DNA from: Symbiodinium kawagutii
Lineage: Eukaryota > Sar > Dinophyceae > Suessiales > Symbiodiniaceae
Reading direction: 5' to 3'
Length of the DNA stretch: 64,000 bases
Assembly (NCBI GenBank): GCA_009767595.1
Contig: VSDK01015717.1
Location: forward strand, 698,919 to 762,918
The position numbers were made by a program, and so were the translations under genes. Each line of letters starts with the position of its first letter. Within the stretch, counting starts at the first letter, position 1. The notes beneath the pieces are model-generated. The model was not told the DNA's origin. It did no database searches and saw only the letters and a program-made list of their open reading frames with translations. Below are positions 46,387 to 56,860 of this stretch, one piece after another.

Positions 46387-46457
46387 CGCTCGCAACCAAA
46401 TTGAAAAAACTTGCGCAACTCGGCCGTTAAAGCCAACAAAAACAGGTACGCCCGCAT
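46387..46457 (-). CDS. Candidate first exon with signal peptide
   Basis: ATG at 46457 opens MRAYLFLLALTAELRKFF, a short basic start, a ten-residue hydrophobic core and a small-residue cleavage region (LTA). An AG nine bases upstream of the ATG could take a trans-spliced leader. Donor GAGCG|GTATGA. A secreted A2M-like protein needs such a start, and strand agrees, but a frame open both upstream (to about 46580) and downstream (to 46314) leaves other readings. Confidence 0.35.
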
Positions 46458-46814
46458 GGCCAGGTCCTCATATGGCTTACGATCTCCAGCAACTAACCCA
46501 GGTGGCAGAACTATGAAACTGGACCACCCAGAGACTAAACAAATCCTAAAACCATCTATATAAACAATTCCTAAAACCATCTATGAATCCATTATTACAA
46601 TGGCTCTCACCCTTACTAACCTCTACAAACCTATGGAATTTAGCTTCATCCAGGCTTAACCTTGCGAATTATCAACCCTTCAGAACATTTATTTACCACT
46701 ATTTAATCATTATCTACTAGGATTTAATTCAACCACCGGTCTCTATCTGTGTCTGTTTTGACTGTATAGGTTCTGCACTATGTTGTGAACTATGTTGTGG
46801 TTGATGTTTGGGAG

Positions 46815-47016
46815 TTACCTGTTACCACATTGTGGCTGCACCATGTCGAAGTTGATGTTGTCAATGATGTTGTCAATGATGTTTTGGAAGATGGAGAAAG
46901 TAGTGATGAGTCCCAGGCCCTTAGTTTCAACAACACTCACTGGAAGCTCAGCTGACTCAGCGTGCAATTTTTCACGTGGCCAACGCACGCAAATCCCAAT
47001 TTCGTAGAGTTGAAGA
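46815..47016 (-). CDS. Unassigned terminal exon
   Basis: After an acceptor TCTTCAG the frame reads LYEIGICVRWPREKL, AELPVSVVETKGLG, then NIIDNIIDNINFDM and stops at 46815. The repeated IIDNI comes from a tandem 15-bp unit in the DNA. It begins about 70 bp beyond the stop of exon Z10, so it is either an alternative last exon of that gene or part of the next gene on the same strand. Confidence 0.45.
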
Positions 47017-47083
47017 CTGAAGACCCGTCAGGTCATCAGTTGACTGTTGACTTCAAGTCAACAAAAAAACCATGGACATTTCC

Positions 47084-47882
47084 TCACTCAATGTCCTCAC
47101 TCTGATCACCATCGCCTTCGCTGGCAGACTCCTCTGACTTGGCCTTCTTCAACTTCTTGGAGGCTTTCTTCTCCTTCTTGTTTTTCTTTTCTTTGCTTTC
47201 CTTGCGCTTGCGGCTGCCCTTGTCAGCCTTGTCAACCGTTTTTTTGGACGCCTTGCTGCTGCCACCTGGCTGTGGACCACTCTCAGGTTTCCTCTTTTTC
47301 TTCAGATCTTTGGAATCCTTGGTATCCTCATCCCCGTGGAGACCATGCTGCTTTGCAATCTCTGAGAGAAGTTTCTGCATCTTGACAGGAAGCTTCTGCA
47401 GGCTGAGTCCGAAGGAACGGGAAGCCATCTCCATGGTTGTCTTGACATCAGCAGGGCTTGGCGAATCTTTCAGGATAATGCCAGCCAAAAGCACAAGGCC
47501 AGCCATCTTGTCGCAGTCTTGGATCAAAGCGGCTGCAGTCTTGTAGGCTGCCTTGCCATTGTTGATAATATCCTTCAAATTCTTGTCCGAGGTAGTGTGA
47601 GAGCAAACGCTGGCCAAAGCCTTCATGGCGGAAGCGCTGTTGTCCTTGGCAGCGATCAACTGCTCCATGGCCTCACCAGTCTCTTTGGCATTGGCTTCGA
47701 AATGGTGGGCATGTGTGGTTCCAATCTGCCAGCGTTCACAAGCAGCTGCAACCTCACCAAACCTGTCACTGAAGTCCTTGAAGATCACCACTTGGCCTTC
47801 CTCAAAAGATCGCAGACTTTCTGCCAACGCAGTCATGTAGGTTTCCAGGAATGAGTGCATGCTGCCGGCAACGTCCTTGAAC
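47084..47882 (-). CDS. Exon Z10: last exon with basic tail
   Basis: Acceptor GTTCAACTCAG; 265 codons then TGA at 47084. First part is helical (FKDVAGSMHSFLETYM, AAKDNSASAMKALASVC, YKTAAALIQDCDKMAGLV). The last 80 residues are Lys-rich (KKKRKPE, SKASKKTVDKADKGSRKRK, KKEKKASKKLKKAK) and end acidic (EGDGDQSEDIE). The tail looks like a nuclear-targeting, nucleic-acid-binding extension. Confidence 0.82.
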
Positions 47883-50800
47883 CTGAGTTGAACAAGCGGC
47901 CAACACTTCGAATCAGTTAGGGGGGACAGATCGGTCCTACCGAAGCTCACAGAAGATGCAGTTGGTAATGCAAGGTGACAATGTGTCATTATGCATTCTT
48001 ACATCTCAAAAAATGTGCAAATCACATACACTTCATATGATCATATTATCATATTCATATTATGTTACATACATACATAATCATACATACATACATGATA
48101 CAGGACACAACATTGAAAAAAACACAATCAAGAAGATTTGCGGACGATAGGTTTCTGATGGGTCTTGTACAATCAGCACACAAAAGCAAACTATGATGTG
48201 ACCAAACGCTCAATGGAGCATGGACCATGGACGATAGCCATAATCATAGAATACAAATAACATATCATAAACTTTCCTTGGGCGACACAATTTTGAAGTA
48301 GAACAAGGTCCAATTACAATTTGCGGATCTGCAGTTGCGAAGCTTGCGTGGCAGTAAAAAAGCAAAAATAATCTGGAAGTCTGGATGTCACAGCAAGGCA
48401 CATGGGGTCTTGCAGGTGAACTTTCAGCTGCATGGCAGAATGCACTGTCTCAAAATCAGGAAGCCCACGCAAACATGTTTCAAGATCTGCGTTCTGCTTG
48501 AAGGTGGAAATCTTCTCTGCAATGCCTGAGGTGCATTGCAGCGCGGAAGCAAATGCGCAGAACTTCTCATCCAACATGGCTTTGTAGTCCCAAGGCTTCG
48601 AAGGGGCTGGATCTGCCAGAATAAGCTGCAAGGCTTTGGCATTGCAAATGCACCTCGTATTTGCAGCCCAAGCCAAGGCTGCGGCGCATGCTGAGGCAAG
48701 TGGGCTGTCGCCATCATCACACTTGCACTGAGTTTCCAAATCCCTTGCCAACTTCACAAAGGAAATGATCTTCTGGGCATCATCATGTGATTCAGGCACG
48801 CTGAAGTCCTGGATCAACTGGCAACACTTGGAGAATTGGGCGAGGCCTTTCACTGGTTCAACTGCGGCTGCTGACTCCAATGCCTGCTGCATTTCACCTC
48901 AGACCGATGTGGCAGCGCTGACATGTGATTGTGATCCATGTGGCCGGTCCTGGCCAAGTGACAAACCGAATATCACATCTTGTTCTAACGATTTACATAA
49001 TCAATCAAACAATATCCCTCAACACTTAACTTATAGAACTTGTACCTTAAACTTATACTGATACTTATATTCATACTGTGACTGCAACTGATATTGTTAC
49101 TACATTATTGCTGCATGCATGCTGCATGCTGCACGCTGCATTATTCATTAATAAAGCTACTACCATGGTTCCTGGTCATTGCGCAGTGCCAAGAGCAAGT
49201 CTCCCTACACCCCTGAATTCTTGCCAATTGACTTGGACTTACACCGCCCATAGCCGAGCCATTTATTATAGCCTATAGCCTATAGCCTATAGCCTATAGC
49301 CTACTATAGCCTAAAAGCCCATCCCTGAAAATCCAAACGCAGCGCAATCCTTCAAGGTACAATGAAGGACAAGGCTGTCACGATATTGCTCTGGCAGTTT
49401 CAGCAAGTCAGGCTGGAACATAGCAGCATAGTCTCCCAGGGATGCCTCCTCAGCAACCTCTTTCACTGCATCTTTCCCTAGATTGGCACACTGCGAAGCC
49501 ACATCTGAAAAGTCCACCCTGCGATCGCAAAACCACGTCGCCACAGTTGAAAGCTTCTCCTTGAACCGGGCCTCGTTCTCAGCCTGCTCTTCAAAGGTTT
49601 CCTCTTGGAATGAAGGAAGCATGGATACAAGCTTCACGATCTGGGCTGAAGCCGGGTCCAAAGCATCCAGGCCACACACCTCCGTGGCACAACTCAGGAA
49701 AGCCTCAAGGTCAGCCGGGGGAAGTCGCTTCTCATTGTAGGCTTTGGCCTTGACGAGCACTGTAGTCCACAAAGACCTCAAGGCAAAGTGGCAGTGACTG
49801 ACAAAGTCAGAAGTGACAAGTGACTCAACTTGTGCTTCGGGACTTTGATCTACTGCGCAGCATGTTGCCGGGACAATGGTATATTTAATACGCATGCCGC
49901 ATGCCGCATGCTGCATGCTGCATGATTCAATGACAACATTGACATCGCACAGACTGTCACAGACTGTTCATGGATAATCATAATCCCGGAATCCCAAATA
50001 GTTCAAGGGTTGCCAACATGCGCAGGTAGTGAGAGATGAGGTAAGTGGTTTGACTTTTTTTTGGATCCTGCCTCCATTCAGTTTGGGAGCTCATCGCCTG
50101 GACCACTTTGGTGGAGAAGGTCATTGAGCCACCTGTGACCATCACAAAATGTTTGAGATCAAGCTTCTTGTCATCTTTGTCATTCTCGGTGGGTTTGCAA
50201 GCCAGCGATGCGATGATTCGCTGCAAGTCGAACATGATCTTTGCAGATGACGTGCCTCGTGTTTTTTCTCCCGGCATTTGGATTTCGAGTGGTGGAGTCG
50301 CAGAAGGTGGGTTTGGCAACCTCAGGTAACAAGCAAGAGGTGACATTGAAATGAAGACGGGAATGGTCCGGAATGATTCACCAACCAACTCATCAAACTC
50401 AGGTAGCTCACTGCAATCGACAAAGCTGGAAACCAAGGATCATGATGTGATTGCTCACTTGGTCAATGACATACGTAATCGTCACCAAATAGAGGAAATT
50501 GACAAAAGCACATCAGCAAATCAAAATGAGTTCGCAACGGTGTAACTGTATGGTTGCATGATGAATCATGAATGATGGGAGGGAGTGATGGATGGATGGA
50601 TGGATGGATGGGTGGATGGATGGATGGATGGATGGATGGATAATGGATGAATGCACAGTTCATGATTGATAAACAAATAAACAGTTGATAAACATTATGA
50701 ATTATGATTATTATGATTCTATGATTATGATTCTTCATATTCCAATTTCATAATTCATCATTCGTCCCATAACTCACGACTCACAACTCAAACCTCATAA

Positions 50801-51463
50801 CCCATCATAACTTATAACTTATAACTGAAAACTTTTAACACTCATGACTCATAACTCGTAACCCTGACAAGCCTGATGCTGATATTTCAAGCGAGAAACC
50901 ATCGCTTGACATCCAAATCCTGCTTGGTGATCTTCAGCCACGGTGGAATGCAGCTGGCAGCTGACCCCACTCCGTTTGCCAAGCGAAGCTTCTCAATGAA
51001 GTCACCAAAAGCGCTGGCTTGGACTTTGAGCAAGAAGGGCCAAGCCAAGGTCAGGAGCTCCTTCTTCTCCTCAGGGTTGTCGAGGTGGAAGGTGGCAACA
51101 AAGTTGTGAAGCCTGAAGCCGGTCTTGGGCGTCACCTCCTTCAATGACAGGAAATTGAAGAAGGAATGCGCGCGCTCTTCATCCTTCACCTGGGCGCTGC
51201 CAATGGAAAGAAATAGCCCCCACGCTGAAACCCTGTCATCGGTTTTCACCTGAAGGTAAAACCATGTGCCAGTAATGGATCAATTCAATGACTGTAAGAA
51301 AGATAACAGTGATTAGACTCTGACTCCACTCTACTTGGATAACAAACCATGACAAACCCAATGCCCAAATCCAGATCCCATTGCAGATCATCCCAGCACA
51401 TCACCATCATCACTCATCATCACTCATCATCACCACCACCACCATCATCATCATCATCACCAA

Positions 51464-51503
<40 letters not shown>

Positions 51504-51507
51504 CCAA

Positions 51508-51543
<36 letters not shown>

Positions 51544-54500
51544 GCCGTCATCATCATCATCGCCATCATCATCATCATCATCGTCATCGTCATCGTCATC
51601 GTGAGTCATCGTCATCGTCATTGTGTCATCATCACGTGGACCTAAATTGTGAAATTATGATCCCACCAACAGCGGTGATCAACCTATCCCAATGAGAGTG
51701 TAGAGCTCACAGCTCGCAGCACAACATGGAAATCCAAGTTGCACATCCTTCAAAGATTCGCTTGGCAAAGGTGGTCAACATGTCAAGCAAGGTGGCATGG
51801 TCACGCTTGCAGTTTAAGAAGTGGAAGCACTTGATGAAATTGCCGCAGATCTCGCCACCTCCATCGGCCGTCACCTCATCAAGGGCAGCGTCCGCAGAAA
51901 CAGAGCGCAAGGACTTGCACAGGTCCTTCATCGCACTGAGAAACTCCCTTGACACAGGCATGCCATCGCTTCTCAACAGGGCCCTCACCTCATGGTCCTC
52001 CTCAAAGAACCCTTCGGCGACGCCTGCAAGATCTCTCTCAGCTTGGGAGCTCTTCTGGATTCTACGATCCACTTCTCCAGCGCGGATGACAGACCGCCAA
52101 ACCATGTCTGCTGACACTTCCATCAGAGACTCCTGGGCCTTGAGAGCCGCATTCTTGAGCTTGTGGGCTCTCTCCTCCTTGGCCTTCGATGCGCGATCTT
52201 TCTTGGCAGGTTTCGACTTGGGTGCTTCTGACTCTGAAGGAATCTTTGGCATTGGGGTTGCGGGCGCAGATGCAGGTGGGACCTCAGCACGATCAGCGCC
52301 TTTTTTGGCACTTGCCTTGGCCTTTGCATGGGCCGCAGGCTTCTCCTTTGATTTCTTTTTTGTCTCAACATCACTGTCACTACCTTGGCAGCCAAAACTT
52401 GAATCGCTGTCAGAATCACCCTTAGCATCATCCACCTCACCGGCATCCTCTTCAGACTCCTTGCCATCATCTTTGGCCTGGGCCGCCGCATTCTGCTCCT
52501 GAGAAAGGAAAGAACCAGGGGCAAGTAGCGGCTGGCGTCTGAAATGTGAAGAAAATGGCAAGCAGTCTGCTTACATGACATGTGACACGTGACATCTGAA
52601 ACAAATCACGCAGCTGTACAGTCAAAGAGCTATATGGGCCATACATGCAGCTACACTCATACATAGGGTTACATCATCGATCGAAGAAAGCCAATCACAT
52701 AATCACATAGCATTGATAGCATTGGCATATTATTACATAATCAGGATCAGTGTCAGTACAGTGTGTAGTCATTGGTGAAAAAGTTCAAGTTAGCAAACTG
52801 CACAGAATACAGTGAGAAAGTACATCATTGCATTGCAGTCACAAAGCAAATGACTAAACTTTTTGTGGAAAAACAAAATACAGAGAATACAGAGTGTCAT
52901 GATTTGTGTACTGCACAGTCTGCCTTACACTGCATATCTGCATATTTACAATTAGTACCTTACTGACTTACCTACTTACAGTTACACACAGCCATAATGA
53001 GCCTGTAGTCATAGTCATAGTCAGTCATAGAGCCATACAGTCATACTGACATACAGTCCACCATTTGCAGCCATTGAAATTCTCAACCCGGTCCTTGCTG
53101 TTGCTCTTGACACGGATGTTCTGTTTCGCATTTTCCAAGCCCTCTTTCAAGCTGTTCTTGTCCAAGTACTCCTCCTTTTTTTCCCGGCCAACTGAAGTCC
53201 TTTGACCAACTAACATGAGCATCTCCTTTTCAACAGCGATAGCATCAGTGTTCGTCTTTGGGTTCTTGACAAATGAAATGCTTGGGTGAAACTCACGGAT
53301 CCACCGCTTGCGTTCGCGGTCGTTCTTCAGCTCCTTCTTTGGACGCTTTTTGCATGTGCTGATCCAGTCCTTCAAGCTGATGAGTGAGCTGACCTCAGAT
53401 GTCAAAGTTTGATGATGACAGAAAAATTGGAGGTCACAGCTTCACCAAACCTATGTCCCAAAGCCATTGGGAGGTAACACGCTGGTGGAAAGCATGGTGA
53501 AAAAAACAGTGTATACTATACTGTATGCTGTATACTGTATACTCTATGGCTCATGCACCTGACTATTGGCAACTAAAGCGAGTAAAACTTGAAAGATCTT
53601 CAAAGTTGCAATTTCACCTTTACCTTTAGAAGTCAGATTCAAAGCTAGTCGGAGCATGCGTGGACAGGAACGTGTGCGCGTGCGTGCGGGCACTGTTTCT
53701 TGTTCAACGTGTTTCATTATGAAGGATGTTGAGAAATGAAGAGGTCATATCAGTGATCAAACAGTACAGTACTACTGGGTCAAACCATCAAATCATAGAA
53801 TGGCAACACAACAGACAATACAATTTGCAGCACGATAACGGTAACAAAAAATTTGTATCTGATAGTCTGTAGTAGTAGCAATCTGCTCTCAATATTTATT
53901 TATCAATGTCAGTAGTCAGTAAATAAAAATCAAAATGTTGAATAGTCTGAATAGTCGTATCATAGTCGAGCCAGCCTTTGTCATTACAAAATAGTCTTTG
54001 CAGGCAGTCATCCATTCAGTCTGTAGTCTGCCTCTCATAAGAAACTGGGATGTACCAAATCAAAATCACGCTGCTTAATGTCATGTTCATATGAATCATA
54101 CAGTTCATACATTTCATCTCATGCATACAATCAATCATATCGAATCATATCATATCATATCAAATATCATATATATAAATATAATATATCATATAATATA
54201 TCACACATCACTATTCTGAAACATATATCGTTGCCTCAGGTAGGTCATTGCAAGCCAAAGCAAAGGAGTTTGAGTAGAGGTTTGAGACAAGCGGCACTTT
54301 GGAAGTCAACATACTCCTTCTCGCTTTTCTTGACGAGATCGGAGAGCACCAACTTCTCGTGCCGTCCACGCTGCTTGGGTTTGAGAGTCATCTGTTTCAC
54401 TTTGTCTTTTCTCAAAGCTTTGAATCTCAGCAATCAGGAATCCAAATGTGATTTGTAACCGGGTCATTCCTTCTGAAAATCTGTGCGCTGGTGGTTGGTC

Positions 54501-56401
54501 CAACAGTGCTAAACCAAATCAAACGGCGAAGGGTCATGACACTCTGTGTGGCCCAGCCCCATTGAGCTAGACTAAGTCACAAGTGACAAGTGAATGAACC
54601 AAAGGACCAAATTCATGATTTCTTTAAATCTTTATGTTGGAACAAACTGTGATGAACCATTGGCTCACAAGCAGGAANNNNNNNNNNNNNNNNNNNNNNN
54701 NNNNNNNNNNNNNNNNNNNNNNNNNNNNNNNNNNNNNNNNNNNNNNNNNNNNNNNNNCAGGAATGAATGCATGACACGATGATTTGGTATGATATGAAAG
54801 GATATTATGATCTGATATGAAATGATATGTGGCAGCATCGTATCAACATGAGTTTGAGGCTGCCAGGAAAAACTCCCCACACAAGTCTTGATATGATCGT
54901 GGCATCATGTCAAGCAATATGAAGAACATTGAAGAACGATGATTTCATTTCATCAATATTGATGCCAGGATCAAAATATGGTCTGAATTTGAGGCAGGGA
55001 GCTTTCGCTTGACAAGGGGGTGCTCATCCATGGCCTTTTGAACTTCCAGCTGCGAGGATTGTGGGAACGAGCCCCGCTGTACGTAAAAGCAAGGGCCGCA
55101 CACCATGGATCTGGGCCGGGCAGCAGCAACCAAGAACTCCCCGGTAAACTCTGCTGGAACATCCTGGGAAGGCGGGGCAGCAAATGTTTATCTGGCCAAT
55201 GTTGGAGGTGACCAGTCCCAACATGTGAAAGAGCTGGTTCAATTTTTGATATTGAACCGCAATACCACCGATACTGCTACGATACTGCCATATCAAATCA
55301 TAATGTTGACTCATATCATATCACTGATTCTGATCATCAGCTGTTACAAGTCAAAATCACAATGAGTCCTGAGTCCTAGAGTTAAAAAGAATCATTCATG
55401 ACTACGTACTCACAATCAAAAATCAGAATCATGAATCATACAACTATACAAATCATAGAGTGATTCATGATTCACAATTCAAAATTGATAGATAATTAGA
55501 TAATTCATCATTCATAATTCATACTTACTAAGTTCATCATTTCAATTTCAGACTTCATAAAGATGAATCACTAGCTATCTTAAATACTCTGACTCAGACT
55601 CATACTAATCATATTTGCAACTCTCCGAAGAACAAGATGACCACGTGAACGAAATCAAATGGCATTGTGAAACAAGCTGGACAAGCCGTTCTATTTACAC
55701 CGCTTAGCAAAACCAACTTACAAGTTTCAGAGTTGCACAGCCGCTGCAAATCAAAGAAAAATCTCTGGTAACGATTTGTTTTCTTCAAACTTGTTGTTCT
55801 GTGACTCATGTTCTGTGACAGGACTGACAGGACTGTACTTCTTGGTCTGTGGCCAATGGCATTCAGAGGATGTCAGAAGCAAGGAGGAGGTACAAAATGA
55901 ATTGCCAGTTCTGATTGCGTATGCAGCATGAAATATCATTGGACTTCGGAGCAAGGTTCGATTGGATTTAGTTGTATTACGAAAATATGATTCATGATAG
56001 ATGATAGATTCATTGAAATCTAAAACCAGAAAATAATATCAAATCATATCATTCATATATCAGTATATATATAGTATAATAGTATAGTCATAGTCCAGTT
56101 TATACTGTATACTGTATACTGTATACACTGTGTACTGTATACTGTATACTGTATACTGTAAGTACATCATTATTGGAGAATTCTGAGGAGAGTCATACAT
56201 ATGAGTCATAGCCATAGTCGTATGCAATGTCTGTTCAAACCTGTGGGAAAACAGAATAAGTCAGAGTCAAAGGATGTCACAACAGCCGTTCCAGTCCTCA
56301 TCGGCTTCTCCAAAAGTTTGGTTGCACAAGCGGCAAGTTTCATCAGCATCCCCTGAGTCGCTGGACTTGCTGGGACACTCTTCCTCTTCGGCACTCGCCA
56401 T
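47084..56401 (-). CDS. Large zinc-finger-like, charged protein gene (exons Z1-Z10)
   Basis: Ten minus-strand exons predict roughly 1300 residues: an acidic N-terminus, a split zinc-binding module (CRLC in Z1, CGPC in Z2), basic helical segments (Z3, Z4), a Lys/Glu/Ala linker followed by a helical block (Z5), three more helical blocks (Z6-Z9) and a C-terminal domain ending in a tail of Lys-Lys repeats (Z10). The CxxC...W.G...CxxC...R...F module resembles one seen at the N-terminus of many dinoflagellate proteins; its function is not established to my knowledge. Phases match at Z5/Z6, Z8/Z9 and Z9/Z10. Donors are GT or GC. The basic tail suggests a nuclear or nucleic-acid-binding role (inference). 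The gene may continue upstream into the 56.7-63.8 kb exons. Confidence 0.75.
48348..48897 (-). CDS. Exon Z9
   Basis: Enters after GGTCTGAG, reads EMQQALESAAAVEPVKGLA, DAQKIISFVKLARDLET, SACAAALAWAANTRCICNAK, ending PDYFCFFTA. Donor GCCAC|GCAAGC. Both phases agree with neighbours. Cys/Ala-rich helical sequence, no family recognised. Confidence 0.78.
49268..49312 (+). repeat. (CTATAGC)n 7-bp tandem repeat
   Basis: Five to six units of CTATAGC directly after the 3' end of exon Z8 (in its donor-side intron). Confidence 0.9.
49361..49823 (-). CDS. Exon Z8
   Basis: Reads SLVTSDFVSHCHFALRSLW, LPPADLEAFLSCATEV, KLSTVATWFCDRRVDFSDVA, ending YRDSLVLHC. Donor CATT|GTACCT leaves phase 1, which Z9 completes. 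The 5' end is chosen for phase (GTTGAG acceptor). The intron ends on both sides carry GCATGC/GCTGCATGC tracts. Confidence 0.7.
50014..50425 (-). CDS. Exon Z7
   Basis: Reads FVDCSELPEFDELVGESFRT, SMSPLACYLRLPNPPS, IMFDLQRIIASLACKPTEN, ending YLISHYLRML before ATGTTG|GCAACC (GC donor). Acceptor GGTTTCCAG. No family recognised. Confidence 0.7.
50587..50641 (+). repeat. (GGAT)n microsatellite
   Basis: About 13 GGAT units with one GGGT, in the intron between Z6 and Z7. Confidence 0.95.
50906..51249 (-). CDS. Exon Z6
   Basis: Acceptor TTTTACCTTCAG, phase 0: VKTDDRVSAWGLFLSIGSAQ, VKDEERAHSFFNFL, LLTLAWPFLLKVQASAFGD, ending ITKQDLDV. Mostly hydrophobic/charged helices. Donor read as TCAA|GCGATG (GC), chosen because it fits the phase of Z7; other positions within 20 bases are possible. 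Confidence 0.7.
51396..51625 (+). repeat. (CAT)n microsatellite tract
   Basis: CATCAT runs with CACCAC and CGTCAT variants over 230 bp in the intron between Z5 and Z6. Open His/Ile/Ser frames here are artefacts. Confidence 0.95.
51743..52498 (-). CDS. Exon Z5: charged linker and helical block
   Basis: 252 codons, phase 0 to 0. First half is Asp/Ser/Lys/Ala-rich (DDGKESEEDAGEVDDAKGD, KKSKEKPAAHAKAKASAKK), second half a helical block (MVWRSVIRAGEVDRRIQKSS; LSAMKDLCKSLRS; MLTTFAKRIFEGC). Acceptor TTTCCTTTCTCAG is strong; donor GATGT|GCAACT is GC type. A 258-codon antisense frame is a shadow. Confidence 0.8.
53080..53393 (-). CDS. Exon Z4: basic helical segment
   Basis: Acceptor ACATCTGAG. Reads VSSLISLKDWISTCKKRPKK, followed by a Lys/Arg-rich stretch and KEEYLDKNSLKEGLENAKQ. 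The 3' boundary is approximate; CGG|GTTGAG at 53088 is the phase 0 option. Confidence 0.65.
54311..54405 (-). CDS. Exon Z3: basic segment
   Basis: Reads MTLKPKQRGRHEKLVLSDL then VKKSEKEY before TAT|GTTGAC; enters in phase 0 after GAAACAG (an acceptor 20 bases earlier is possible). The alternative frame of 65 codons over the same DNA lacks a matching phase. Confidence 0.55.
54678..54757. other. Assembly gap (80 N)
   Basis: GCAGGAA precedes and CAGGAA follows the Ns, so a short duplicated end may hide here. It lies in the intron between exons Z2 and Z3. Confidence 0.98.
55014..55163 (-). CDS. Exon Z2: second zinc-ligand pair
   Basis: After acceptor CCTTCCCAG: DVPAEFTGELLVAAARP, then MVCGPCFYVQRGSF and QLEVQKAMDEHPL. 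The CGPCFYVQR segment supplies the second CxxC with the downstream Arg/Phe seen in this kind of module. Donor CCCTT|GTCAAG. Confidence 0.6.
56101..56162 (+). repeat. (TATACTG)n repeat
   Basis: Units of ATACTGT; smaller versions at 53512-53545 and 63505-63525. Confidence 0.85.
56281..56401 (-). CDS. Exon Z1: acidic start and first zinc-ligand pair
   Basis: Forty codons from an ATG: MASAEEEECPSKSSDSGDAD, then ETCRLCNQTFGEADEDWNGC. CTCAG 12 bases upstream could be a trans-splice acceptor. Alternatively the open frame upstream (KSVTVRFSYLVLLSCTG) makes this an internal exon. Donor GTGACA, or GACATC if one more codon is included. Confidence 0.65.
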
Positions 56402-56745
56402 GCCAGTGCAACTGAGCAGGACCAAGTAGGAAAAACGCACAGTCACAGACTTAGCCAAACTGCAAGTGGAAGCGCACTGTGCAAAAAAACACTGCAACCC
56501 ACCGCTCAACCACCACAAATACCAGCTCAAGCATCACTTGCATATGACTGGATTTGCTTTGCCCTGGATCTACTCCTGGTCAGTTGGGATAGTGCTCCTG
56601 AACCAACATGATTTAAAGTCACTATAATCACTAATATAAAATCAAATCAAGTCAGGTCATGTAGTCATGAGCCATTGAACCATTGCCATTGCCATTACTG
56701 CAAGAAACTTAGAAACTGCATCACAGCTCCACGCAATGAACTTGC

Positions 56746-56860
56746 CTCAAGACTGACTGTGGCCACAAACGCGGACGCAAACAGGATTTGTCCGCGCAAG
56801 GATGGACGCAATGTGTAAGAATCTCCAGCTATCATACTTCGTGGCACAACTGCGTTGGGT
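56746..56860 (-). CDS. C exon 14
   Basis: Thirty-eight codons: PNAVVPRSMIAGDSYTLRPS, LRGQILFASAFVATVSLE. Acceptor CACGCTCAG and donor CTTGAG|GCAAGT, an ideal GC donor. Exits in phase 0, compatible with TAAG|TCTGTG upstream of Z1. Confidence 0.7.

Noticed and set aside
47139-47546. Phe/Leu-rich plus-strand frame (membrane-like)
   Set aside because: Antisense of the lysine-rich tail of exon Z10; Lys codons read backwards as Phe and Leu.
51349-51695. Plus-strand His/Ser/Ile homopolymer frames
   Set aside because: Produced by the (CAT)n microsatellite in the Z5-Z6 intron.
51726-52502. 258-codon plus-strand frame
   Set aside because: Exact antisense of exon Z5, which has strong splice sites and consistent phase.
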